A stretch of DNA of 64,000 bases from Neocallimastix lanati (nom. inval.) (lineage: Eukaryota > Neocallimastigomycota > Neocallimastigomycetes > Neocallimastigales > Neocallimastigaceae): assembly GCA_016946835.1 (NCBI GenBank), contig JACVTC010000093.1, positions 455,001-519,000 of the forward strand. Direction: 5' to 3'. Positions 1 to 9,514 of this stretch are shown piece by piece. Each line of letters starts with the position of its first letter. The stretch's first letter is position 1. A program made the position numbers and the translations under genes. The notes under the pieces were generated by a model. It worked only from the letters and a program-made list of their open reading frames with translations. It was not told the DNA's origin and made no database searches.

Positions 1-98
1 TTTGTAATTACAATATATTTAATATAATTTAATTTAATATTTTATTAAACTTAAGCTAGACTATAACTTTATATTAATAAAATTAACATACGTTAACA
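1..98 (-). repeat. 3' LTR (partial) of the copia element
   Basis: Identical over all 98 bases to 6192-6289 and ends CGTTAACA. On the element's sense strand this is the start of the 3' LTR, directly after the purine tract. The gag-pol stop codon (83-85) lies inside it, so the ORF runs through the purine tract into the LTR. Confidence 0.95.
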
Positions 99-3000
99 CT
101 CCCCCTCAAATTAGATTTTTTAATATTAAAAATCTTATTTGCAAATATACTCATTTTTGTACCATTAACATCTTTAGTGAGAGCGTCAGCTAACATTTCT
201 TTTGTATCTTTGTATTCTAATTTTACTTTCCTTTTTACTATATTATCTCTATTAAAATGAAATCTAATATCTATGTGTTTTAACTTTGTATTGATTTCAC
301 CATTTTCAATAGTTATTTTACTTGCTAAATTATCTGTGAAAATGGTAATTGTTTTATTATAATTTATTAATTCTTTTAAAATATTTCTGATCCATAGAAT
401 TTTTTTAATATTTTCGGATGTGCTAATGTATTCTGCTTCTGCTGTAGACGTAGCTACACATGTTTGTTTTTTAGAAATCCAGCATATGGGACTGTTTCCC
501 ATAAGTATTATTCCACCAGACGTAGATTTCCTGTCATTTAGATCACCTCCAAAATCGGCATCAGTGTATGCTATTATTTCCCCTTGTCCATCATATACAA
601 TTTTATAATCTTTAGTACTATTTATATATCTGAAAATATTTGTTATTTTATTCCAGTCTGATATTGTGGGTTTTTCTGATTTTCTGGCAGCCTTGTTCAC
701 GGAGAATGCGATATCTGGCCTTGTGCATTTTGATAGATATATTAAGGAACCTATAGCACTCTTGTAGATTGTTTTATTGAAAGGTTTATTATTTTCAGAG
801 ATAGTGTTGTCTCCTGTGCATGGTGTTTTTCTTTTTCTCATTTCTTTTATATTAAATTTGTCTAATATATTATTTATAAAACTATTTTGTGATATAATAT
901 ATTTATTCTTTTGTTTTTCAATTTTTATGCCAAGTATGAATTCGGCTGGTCCACAATTTGATATTTTAAATTTTTCTTTAATTTTTGTAATTATATTTTG
1001 TATTTCTTTGTCTTCACCAGTTATGATCATATCGTTTACATATAAACCTATGATGCATTTGGTTTTATTATTCTTTGAATATTTAAATATACACTTTTCA
1101 GATTTTATTTGTTTAAATCCATTTTTATTTAAAAATTTTGTAATCGTTTGGTTCCATTGCCTACCGGATTGTTTTAATCCGTATAGTGCTTTATTGAGTT
1201 TCCAGAATCCCCGCCCAAAGTTAGTATCACCTAGTGGAATAGTAGTGTAAATATCAGTATCTAATGGAGCGTTGAGATACGCAGCTTTAATATCTAATTG
1301 GTAGATATTCCAATTAAACTTAGCTGCTAAAGCGATAATAAGCTTTAATCCATCAATGTTTAAGGTAGGAGAATAAGTAAGTTCATAATCAATACCTCTA
1401 CGTTGTTTAAAACCTCTAGCAACTAGGCGAGCTTTAAATCTAACAATATTATTATTAGAGTCTTTTTTGGTAGCAAAAACCCATTTTGTCGAAATAAGAT
1501 TTTTGTTTTTAGGAATGTAATTAACGATGGACATAACATTATTATTGTATAAATTATTAAGTTCATCTTGAATAGCTTTATACCAGTAATTTTTATTAGG
1601 ACAATTAATAGCTTCATTAAAACTATTAGGTGTATCAGAGTAAATTGTAAAAACCATTTTTTCATTATTGGAAACATCATATTTAGGCCGAGAGATATCA
1701 TTAGTAATATTAAAGAAAGTTTCAGGACTTAAAGGACGTTTGAGTACGGACTGATTGTTAATCCCTGTCATATTATCAGTCATATTTACATCTTGGTCAG
1801 AAATAATGGAAATAATATTATTATTAATGTAATTAGTATCAGAACCTAAATCATGGTTAATAGAATAAGAATCCTGGGGAGTTTTATCGCCAATAGGAAT
1901 AACATCATTTTCATCTAAATTTGAACAATTATAATTGTTAATTGATAGATTATCATCAACAACATTATCTAGTAAATTTTCATTAGTAGCAATAATATTA
2001 TTATTAAAATTGTCATCTTTAATATTTTTAGTGACAGAATCTTCATTATTTAAAGATTTATTAAGGGAAAGTTTAAATGTTTTATCAAAAGTATCATTTG
2101 TTACAGATGTATTGATTTTATTATTATCATTAATTATATTTTTATTATTGACATTTTGAAAAAAAATTTTATTAATAAATTTTTGATTAATTTTTGAAAA
2201 ATTTTTAAGTTTCATAGATTTATTACTGTTATCATTAATTTTATGTAACTTATTATCTTTATTAATAAATGTTGTAGATTCACGTGATGTATTAAAAGAT
2301 TTTAATTTAGTGGAATTATTATTCATAATATTATTATTCTTCGTCATTATTGGGTCTGAATTTAAATTATAAGATTTAATTATTTTACCATTATCCAATG
2401 GTTGTAAATTAAAATTTTCTTCATTTTTTGAATAATTTTTATTATTAAAATTTTTTTCATTTTTAAATTTAGAAATATCAATATTTTCTTTAAGCGTTTT
2501 TACAGGAGTACTGGCAGGGGAATTTTCGGTTGGCTTGGAATCATTTATATTTGAGTTAACAGTATTAATCAGAGTCGGTAAAACGATATCATTTTTACAG
2601 GATTTTTTACTATATTCCTTATGGGTAATTGAAGGATTTTCAGCATCTTTTCCTTTTTCTGCCCAATTATGTTTATTTTTATAAGAATAACTGCATTCAC
2701 CTTTTTCAATGTAAGAATTATTTACCACGTTTTTTAATGAATGATTCAAATTATTTTTATTGTTTACATGGATATTGGTAAATATAAAATCATTATTATT
2801 ATTATTTAAAGAATTGTTATTGACCTTTTGAAGTATATTTTGGTTTTCTAGTACTGTGTTAGTATTTTGTTTATTATAATTTTTATTTAAACGAACTATA
2901 TTATTGTTACTATGTTTTACATTAGTTGAAATTTCATTATTTACTTCAGAAATTACATTTGAATTAATATTATTTTTTGCGTATAAATTATTTTGTTCTA

Positions 3001-5968
3001 AAGTAATATTGTGTTTATTGTTATGTGTGTTATTTGTTTTATTAAAATCCAATAGTTTATTTGTTTTTGTGTCCTTTTCTAAGGTTATGGTTTTAATTTT
3101 GTTATTTTTATTGTTTAAATTAATTATATCGTCGTTGTTAATATTATAAACCATATTTTCTTTACCTTTATCTATATTTTTATTATTATTCATATTATCT
3201 AAAATATTAATAATTATTTTCGTGTTATTATCATGTAAATTATTTTCTGCTTCTATTTTATTATCCTCGTTATCCATGTTCATATTGTTTAAATTATCGT
3301 TTACAATAATGTTATTTAAATCAATATTATTATTGTTTTCATTTAAATTATTATTTTCATTGTTTAGAACATTATTTATGTTTTCTATATTATTAATTAT
3401 ATTTTCATTTATAATATGATTATTTTCATTATTATTATTATTTACTATATTATTATCAATTTTTGTAAAAGAGAAATATGGGTCCACAAATCCTTCTTTC
3501 TCATATATATAGTTTGCTGGACATTCCTCTAAACATTCTACTTCTCTGACATGGTGTATTCTTTTGTTTTTTATGTCCATAATCCTATATGAGTAATTTT
3601 TCTTGCTGAAACCAAGAAATATTCCTTCCTTTGCTTTTGGAGTGAAATTGGATTTGTTTTCCATATTATCAATATAATAACATTTACATCCAAAAGTTCT
3701 TAAGTGTTTTAAAGAAATACTTTTTCCTGATATGACTTCATCAGGTATTAAATTATTATTTCCTTCATGAGGAATCATATTATACAAATAAGCCGCATGT
3801 CTTACTGCATATTCCCAGAAATTTTCAGATAATTTTGCCCAAAATAATAAAGTTTTAGCTGTGTTTTTTATTGTTTGATTTATCCTTTCGGCTTTTCCAT
3901 TATTTTCTGGACAATATGGTGGAGAGAATGATTTTTCAATTCCATTATCTTTACAGTATCTTCTTATTTTCTTATTTTTATATTCTTTACCACCATCTGT
4001 TTTAAATATTTTAACTTTATAATTATCAAATTGATTGTTAAGGTATTTTAGAAAATCGATTATAATGTCTGGCGCTTCAGCTTTAGATTTTAAAGTGAAG
4101 AGCCAAACTTTCCACGAATATTCGTCCAAGAAAGTTATAAAATATTTTTTGTCATTAATAGAACTGTTATATGGCCCCGAAATGTCAGAGTGTATAACTT
4201 CAAGTATCTTGTTTGATTTAGGATTGTTCCCATTATGTGGGGAATGCTTCATTTTTACTACTTTACATTCTTTACATTTTGGGATCTTGATCTCGTGTAG
4301 TTCTAAATGTTTAGAAATATTTCTTATATATTGATGGCCCATTCTTCTGTGCCATATTTCTAGACTGTTTTGCCCTAAATCATCTAATGATAAAATATTT
4401 TGATTATTTATTATACTTTTTGTGTTTATTTTAAATTGATTAAAATCAGTTGATAGAAACGTTCCGATAACATTTTTATCACAGTCAGATATAGTCAATT
4501 TTACTTTTTCTTGACTTATTGGCTCAATAACGGATGTTATACCTATTTTTGCGAATTCGATGGCACTTATCAAGTTTTTATGTGCCTTTTTTGAATATAA
4601 CACTTTGTTTAATTTTATATGGTAGTTGTTTATGGTAAATTCACAACTACCATATCCTTCAAAGTCTAAAGTAGTATTGTTTGCACATCTTAGTTGTACA
4701 AAATCTTCTTTATAATCTTTCAAAAGGTTTTTATCATTAGTTACATGTTCGTAAGCTCCACTATCATAATACCATTCAACTGTTTCGTTACTTTCTATAT
4801 TTCTTTCAATTATGTTTACAGATTTTTCATCATTATCTATATTATATGGTTCATTTATTGATTCAATTAGCAAAGCATCATTAATATGTGGTTCACATAA
4901 TGGTCTGATGTCTTCAAAATTATCATCTCTTTCGCTGTCACTTTCTTCATATTTAGAAGTTATTTTTTCCACTAAACCAAATGATTTTAATTCTTTTTCT
5001 TCATTTTTATGGTTTTTCTGGTAGAGTGATTGTTGCCTCCCTTCTTTTTTGTTTTCTCTTGCTTTCATATTGTATTTACAATCTTTTGTGAGATGTCCTC
5101 TTATCTCACAAATATGACAATATAAATTTTTGTTAGTTTTGTTATTGTTTCTGTTTATTTTCTTAACAAAACCTTTTCCTTTATGATAGTTTTTATTTTT
5201 ATAACGTTTTTCAATTAGATCTATATCCATTGGATCATCATGATCATCATGTTCATCCATTGTATTTTCCCAATTTTCTAGATATGATCTAGCTGAAATT
5301 CTATCTTTTATACTTTCATATAATTGTCTGGCGGTAGTTTCTAAAGTTACATCTATAATGTTTTTAAAGTCATTTGGTAAAATATTGAACATGTACTTTA
5401 ATTTTTCCCTTTCAGTCAAATTTACTCCGGCATCTTCCATTTCACCGAATATTTCATTTACGCTATCAGCCATCTTCATTATTTGGCTGCGGTCATTTGC
5501 CTTAAGTTTTCGCAATTTCTTGAGCCAGTATTCAGTGTCATTATTCTTATCACCGTATTTTGAAGTTAGTTTTTCCATAATTGTGAATGTTTTCTTCATT
5601 CTACTAACTTCCCTTAATATTTTTTCTTCAACGTTTTGAATCACCATAAGCATTAACTGAGAGTCTTTCTCTTCTGCTTTAGCAATGATTCTATTTCGGT
5701 TTTGAGTAAACACTTCATTGTAGTTTACATTTTCTCCACGATTTAATTGTAATTCCTCAATAATCTTCAGGATAGCTTTTACCGTCTTAGATTCTTCATT
5801 AGGATTAAGTCTATAGTTATTATCCTTCAGGTGAGAGATAACATCTTCTTCAATGAATTCTTCCATTCCATATCTCCTAGCTGCAGTTATGATAAGGAAA
5901 TTCCATGTGGCAAAATTGGATACACCACGAAGACGTTGGTCCTTAGCTAAGTTAAATTGATAGGCCAT
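83..5968 (-). CDS. Copia gag-pol polyprotein, 1961 aa, single intact ORF
   Basis: Domains in order: Gag with a CCHC zinc knuckle (C-x2-C-x4-H-x4-C, about residues 284-297); aspartic protease with DSGA (D402); integrase with the HHCC region from H540 and a DD35E triad D595, D658, E694; an Asn-rich low-complexity spacer at about 836-1410; reverse transcriptase with D1559 in LDIKAAYLN and the catalytic box YVNDM (N1645-D1646); and RNase H with YTDADFGGD and AEAEY. Copia order (integrase before RT) is clear. Two oddities: the RT box has Asn where YVDD normally has its first catalytic Asp, and the Asn-rich spacer makes the protein much longer than a typical copia polyprotein. Start chosen at the first Met downstream of the primer site. 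The C-terminus overlaps the purine tract and LTR. Intact reading frame plus identical LTR ends indicate a young copy; whether the RT is active is doubtful. Confidence 0.95.
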   Translation of the reverse strand: MAYQFNLAKDQRLRGVSNFATWNFLIITAARRYGMEEFIEEDVISHLKDNNYRLNPNEESKTVKAILKIIEELQLNRGENVNYNEVFTQNRNRIIAKAEEKDSQLMLMVIQNVEEKILREVSRMKKTFTIMEKLTSKYGDKNNDTEYWLKKLRKLKANDRSQIMKMADSVNEIFGEMEDAGVNLTEREKLKYMFNILPNDFKNIIDVTLETTARQLYESIKDRISARSYLENWENTMDEHDDHDDPMDIDLIEKRYKNKNYHKGKGFVKKINRNNNKTNKNLYCHICEIRGHLTKDCKYNMKARENKKEGRQQSLYQKNHKNEEKELKSFGLVEKITSKYEESDSERDDNFEDIRPLCEPHINDALLIESINEPYNIDNDEKSVNIIERNIESNETVEWYYDSGAYEHVTNDKNLLKDYKEDFVQLRCANNTTLDFEGYGSCEFTINNYHIKLNKVLYSKKAHKNLISAIEFAKIGITSVIEPISQEKVKLTISDCDKNVIGTFLSTDFNQFKINTKSIINNQNILSLDDLGQNSLEIWHRRMGHQYIRNISKHLELHEIKIPKCKECKVVKMKHSPHNGNNPKSNKILEVIHSDISGPYNSSINDKKYFITFLDEYSWKVWLFTLKSKAEAPDIIIDFLKYLNNQFDNYKVKIFKTDGGKEYKNKKIRRYCKDNGIEKSFSPPYCPENNGKAERINQTIKNTAKTLLFWAKLSENFWEYAVRHAAYLYNMIPHEGNNNLIPDEVISGKSISLKHLRTFGCKCYYIDNMENKSNFTPKAKEGIFLGFSKKNYSYRIMDIKNKRIHHVREVECLEECPANYIYEKEGFVDPYFSFTKIDNNIVNNNNNENNHIINENIINNIENINNVLNNENNNLNENNNNIDLNNIIVNDNLNNMNMDNEDNKIEAENNLHDNNTKIIINILDNMNNNKNIDKGKENMVYNINNDDIINLNNKNNKIKTITLEKDTKTNKLLDFNKTNNTHNNKHNITLEQNNLYAKNNINSNVISEVNNEISTNVKHSNNNIVRLNKNYNKQNTNTVLENQNILQKVNNNSLNNNNNDFIFTNIHVNNKNNLNHSLKNVVNNSYIEKGECSYSYKNKHNWAEKGKDAENPSITHKEYSKKSCKNDIVLPTLINTVNSNINDSKPTENSPASTPVKTLKENIDISKFKNEKNFNNKNYSKNEENFNLQPLDNGKIIKSYNLNSDPIMTKNNNIMNNNSTKLKSFNTSRESTTFINKDNKLHKINDNSNKSMKLKNFSKINQKFINKIFFQNVNNKNIINDNNKINTSVTNDTFDKTFKLSLNKSLNNEDSVTKNIKDDNFNNNIIATNENLLDNVVDDNLSINNYNCSNLDENDVIPIGDKTPQDSYSINHDLGSDTNYINNNIISIISDQDVNMTDNMTGINNQSVLKRPLSPETFFNITNDISRPKYDVSNNEKMVFTIYSDTPNSFNEAINCPNKNYWYKAIQDELNNLYNNNVMSIVNYIPKNKNLISTKWVFATKKDSNNNIVRFKARLVARGFKQRRGIDYELTYSPTLNIDGLKLIIALAAKFNWNIYQLDIKAAYLNAPLDTDIYTTIPLGDTNFGRGFWKLNKALYGLKQSGRQWNQTITKFLNKNGFKQIKSEKCIFKYSKNNKTKCIIGLYVNDMIITGEDKEIQNIITKIKEKFKISNCGPAEFILGIKIEKQKNKYIISQNSFINNILDKFNIKEMRKRKTPCTGDNTISENNKPFNKTIYKSAIGSLIYLSKCTRPDIAFSVNKAARKSEKPTISDWNKITNIFRYINSTKDYKIVYDGQGEIIAYTDADFGGDLNDRKSTSGGIILMGNSPICWISKKQTCVATSTAEAEYISTSENIKKILWIRNILKELINYNKTITIFTDNLASKITIENGEINTKLKHIDIRFHFNRDNIVKRKVKLEYKDTKEMLADALTKDVNGTKMSIFANKIFNIKKSNLRGSVNVC
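99..112 (-). other. Polypurine tract (plus-strand primer) of the copia element
   Basis: Minus-strand TTTGAGGGGGAG immediately before the TGTTAACG start of the 3' LTR. This is the standard position and composition of an LTR-element polypurine tract. The same bases also encode the last residues of the polyprotein. Confidence 0.9.
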
Positions 5969-6020
5969 CTTAATACTTTGTTAAAATCGATTTTTAAATT
6001 TAAAGCTTTGTAATTTATTA

Positions 6021-6043
6021 TAGAGTACTGAGACTCTTAATCT
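6021..6043 (-). other. Primer-binding site matching a tRNA-Lys(CUU) half
   Basis: On the plus strand this stretch contains TGAGACTCTTAATCT, which reads like the anticodon arm of a eukaryotic tRNA-Lys(CUU) (stem TGAGA, loop CTCTTAA, then TCT). The preceding TAGAGTAC resembles the end of the D arm. The element's RNA is therefore complementary to roughly tRNA positions 20-41, implying an internally cleaved primer as in Drosophila copia. Five bases separate it from the LTR. The tRNA comparison is from memory of conserved tRNA sequences. Confidence 0.75.
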
Positions 6044-6048
6044 ATTAT

Positions 6049-6289
6049 TGTTTAATATTTATTTATTAATAATTAGATATATAACGCAAGTGTTATATAA
6101 ATGGTTAACAAAGATTTAAAGTACAGATAAAATTACATGTTTTTATATTTAATTGTGGCTTGTTCTAGATACATACTAATTTATATTTTAATTTGTAATT
6201 ACAATATATTTAATATAATTTAATTTAATATTTTATTAAACTTAAGCTAGACTATAACTTTATATTAATAAAATTAACATACGTTAACA
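6049..6289 (-). repeat. 5' LTR of the copia element (241 bp)
   Basis: Plus strand runs TGTTTAAT to CGTTAACA, giving short TGTT/AACA terminal inverted repeats. The outer 98 bases equal the left LTR fragment. The inner boundary is inferred from TG and the adjacent primer site, so it could be off by a few bases. Confidence 0.85.
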
Positions 6290-6430
6290 ATTATTTATAT
6301 TATATATTTCTTAATTTAGTAGAATTATTATTATTATTTTTTATATTTAATATTTGTATATACTATAATATTTTATTAAATATTTAATATTTAATATTAA
6401 TTTTAAGTATATTTGAAAAGTATATTTTAA

Positions 6431-6637
6431 GATAAGAATTATGAAATTAATGATAATACTTGTAATACTTTTTCTAATGAAATTATTCCATTAGTTAATT
6501 CTGGTAATAATAATAGAAAAATGTCAGTTGTATCAAATTTACTAGTATTAAAGTTGAGTAATGATCATTCATCAAAATTAATGGTACTTATAAATAATTC
6601 AATATCGTCATATTCAAAAGATTCATCATATATTTAA
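6431..6637 (+). pseudogene. Truncated C-terminal tail of a solute-binding/7TM receptor
   Basis: About 69 codons, open to TAA at 6635, closely matching the cytoplasmic tail of the receptor gene at 32247-35351. Both share the motifs SNEIIP, VNSG, NNRKMS and SNLLVLKLS, and the same 3' sequence (CTTTCCAG, then TGGGCTAACA) follows each stop. An in-frame TAA sits directly upstream (6428-6430) and no 7TM or ectodomain coding is visible before it. It is therefore a 3'-end fragment of a lost paralogue, bordered by the copia element on its 5' side. Confidence 0.85.
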
Positions 6638-7094
6638 TTATAAATAAAATAGAATATTTATAGTAATATAGTCTTTCCAGCTTTTATCCTGGTGGATAAT
6701 GCTCTTGGGCTAACATAATAATAATAAAATTTAATAAAAAATATTCAATAAATAATAAATAAATAAATAAAAAATGTATATAATTAACATAGTATTAAAT
6801 ATGAATAATTATTCATATATTTTCTTACCAATTATTATTTCATTTAGTATAAAAGAAATAATAATCATATAAAATATAATTCAACAGATATAAAAAAAAT
6901 AAAATGTATCTTATTTAATAAATATAATATATTAAATATATTAATATATAAATAAATGTATTGATACATAAATAAATATATAAAAAATAATAAAAAAAAA
7001 TTTTATGATGTAAATAAATTATTTATAATATAATTCAATTTAAAAACAGGAATTTTCATTCTTTTATTTTTTATAATATTATTATTTTTATATT

Positions 7095-7268
7095 CATATA
7101 CAAATAAATATTATTTGTATAAAATATATTTATTAATAATAAAGACTTCTATCATATACAAATAAATATTATTTGTATAAAATATATTTATTAATAATAA
7201 AGACTTCTATCATATACAAATAAATATTATTTGTATAAAATATATTTATTAATAATAAAGACTTCTAT
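7095..7268. repeat. 58-bp tandem repeat, three copies, each with a perfect hairpin
   Basis: Copies begin at 7095, 7153 and 7211. Each holds TATACAAATA, a 5-nt spacer, then TATTTGTATA, a perfect 10-bp inverted repeat. The copies look identical, suggesting recent expansion. Confidence 0.95.
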
Positions 7269-7555
7269 AAATTATATTTCAGTTACTTTCAACACAACAT
7301 ATTGATATACTGAAATTTCAAAAGTTTATTTTTTTTTTTTTTATTTTGAAAATTATCTCTAAATTCATTTATTTAGTTTCAGTAGAATATGAATAATAAT
7401 TTCTATTTAGAATTTTAAAAATCGTTATATTGTTTAAATTATATTCAATATTAAAAAAGAAATATATATATGCTCTTCAAAAATAAAATCTTATTTTTTA
7501 TTAAATGAAAAATAGAAAACTGATTAATACAGAAAATTTATTTTTAATCAAAAAA

Positions 7556-7850
7556 AATAATATATAATAAATAATAAATAATAAATAATAAATAATAAAT
7601 AATAAATAATAAATAATAAATAATAAATAATAAATAATAAATAATAAATAATAAATAATAAATAATAAATAATAAATAATAAATAATAAATAATAAATAA
7701 TAAATAATAAATAATAATAATAAATAATAAATAATAAATAATAAATAATAAATAATAAATAATAAATAATAAATGATAAATAATAATTAATAAATAATAA
7801 ATAATAAAAAATAAATAATAAAAAATAAATAATAAATAATACAAAAAAAA
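7556..7850. repeat. (AATAATA)n heptamer satellite
   Basis: About 40 copies of a 7-bp A/T unit, near perfect in the centre and degenerating towards 7850. It makes a long meaningless ORF on the minus strand. Confidence 0.95.
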
Positions 7851-8481
7851 TAGCCTAAAAAGAAAAAGAGTTGATTGGATATGATTCATTTGATGGAGAA
7901 AATTTTCATTCATTATTTATTCTATTATTTGTTATATTTTTTATTTTGTTATTTTGTTTTTTGTTTTATTTTATTGTATTTTATTTTATATTATATTTAC
8001 TATAAATAATATTTCTGGAAAATATGATGTATATATATATACTTTATTTTGTACTTCTATTTTATTTATTTAATTATACTATTATTCAAATAAATATTTT
8101 GAAATTTGAATAAAATAAAGTTTTAAATATTGGTTACAGGCTGTATAACTTATAACAATTTAGTACAAATTAAAGTTTATATAATATAATATAAATAATA
8201 AGGTTTTTATATATAAATTCATAATATATTTCATTTCAATAAAATATATATTAATTCTATATATTTAATTAAATTCATCCATAGTTTAGATGTAATATAT
8301 ATCATTTATATATTATGTTTATATATGATTAATAATACATCACAATTTTTTTAATTACTGTATTTTTATGTAACCAATTTGAATATATATTATAGTATAT
8401 TGATAATATTAACTCTCTCAATATATATAATATTTAATTAAGTTTTAATAATTATTAAATAAAACAAATTAGTAATTATAA

Positions 8482-8780
8482 AAATAAATAATAAATAATT
8501 GAATAATAAATAATAAATAATAAATAATAAATAATAAATAATAAATAATAAATAATAAATAATAAATAATAAATAATAAATAATAAATAATAAATAATAA
8601 GTAATAAATTATAAATAATAAATAATAAATAATAATAAATAATAATAAAAGTATTTATTAATAAATAATAATAAATAATAATTAAAGTATTTATTAATAA
8701 ATAAATAAATAAATAATAATAAATAATAATAAAAGTATTTATTAATAAATAATAAATAATAAATAAATAATAAATATATT
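8482..8780. repeat. Second (AATAATA)n heptamer satellite with AATA-type interruptions
   Basis: Same 7-bp unit as at 7556, purest over about 8505-8600, then broken by repeats of a block containing AAAGTATTTATTAATAAA. Confidence 0.9.
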
Positions 8781-9304
8781 AATTTTATTTTATATATAAT
8801 TATTAAAATATATATATTTTTTTCTTTTGTTTATTATTAAATTCTTTAATATATATTAATTAAAAAGATAGATACATTAACAGAATTAACTTTTCTAAAA
8901 TTAAAATAAAAGCAGAAAGATTGTTAAAAAAAAAAAAAATTAAAAAAAAAATTTTTTTTGTGAAATTTTTTTAATATTATTTATTTCGATAATTCTATGA
9001 TATGAATGGTCAAATAAAAACATATGAAAATTTATTTTAAAGAAAAAAAAAATTTTGTAATGTAAAAATTATATATAAATAAATAAATCAACAAAAAAAA
9101 ATGAAAATAAAATAAAAAAAAAAAAATAAAAAATAAAAATAAATAAATAAAAAATAAAAATTAATAATAAAATAGAAATAGTCATATATAATTAGAAAAT
9201 TGAAATAAATAAATAAATAATTATTTATTTATATCAATTCATTCAAATATTATTTTATTACTAATTATACATAAATATTAAATTTATTTATAAAAATTTC
9301 ATTA

Positions 9305-9339
<35 letters not shown>

Positions 9340-9514
9340 AAAGTATATAAAATATAATTTAAAATTATTTATTATTTATTTAATTGAACTATAATAAAAA
9401 TAATCATAATTAATATTAAATAAAAATTATACTCAATAATCATAAATATAACTAAATATAATAAAAGTAATAAAATTTTAGAAATAATCACAACGATAAA
9501 AATAATCATTAAAA

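Larger units (their letters stand above)
1..6289 (-). mobile_element. Ty1/copia LTR retrotransposon, near-complete (3' LTR cut by window edge)
   Basis: A full copia-order element (gag, protease, integrase, RT, RNase H) read on the minus strand. The first 98 bases are the end of one LTR and are identical to bases 6192-6289 of the other, so insertion looks recent. LTRs begin TGTT and end AACA. A purine tract (minus-strand GAGGGGGAG) abuts the left LTR, and a tRNA-Lys-like primer site lies next to the right LTR. The outer part of the left LTR and its target duplication are outside the window; the right flank begins ATTAT. It sits about 140 bp from a broken receptor tail. Confidence 0.95.
6638..9514. 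other. Gene-free AT-rich spacer
   Basis: Contains three 58-bp tandem repeats, two heptamer satellites and many A/T tracts. No coding, RNA gene or conserved site was seen beyond these. Confidence 0.7.

Noticed and set aside
777-1250. 157-codon plus-strand ORF within the copia element
   Set aside because: Antisense of the RT coding region; no motif of its own.
7548-7913. 121-codon minus-strand ORF with a seven-residue repeat
   Set aside because: It is the translation of the heptamer satellite; a 7-bp unit lacking stops stays open indefinitely and encodes only Leu/Phe/Ile/Tyr.
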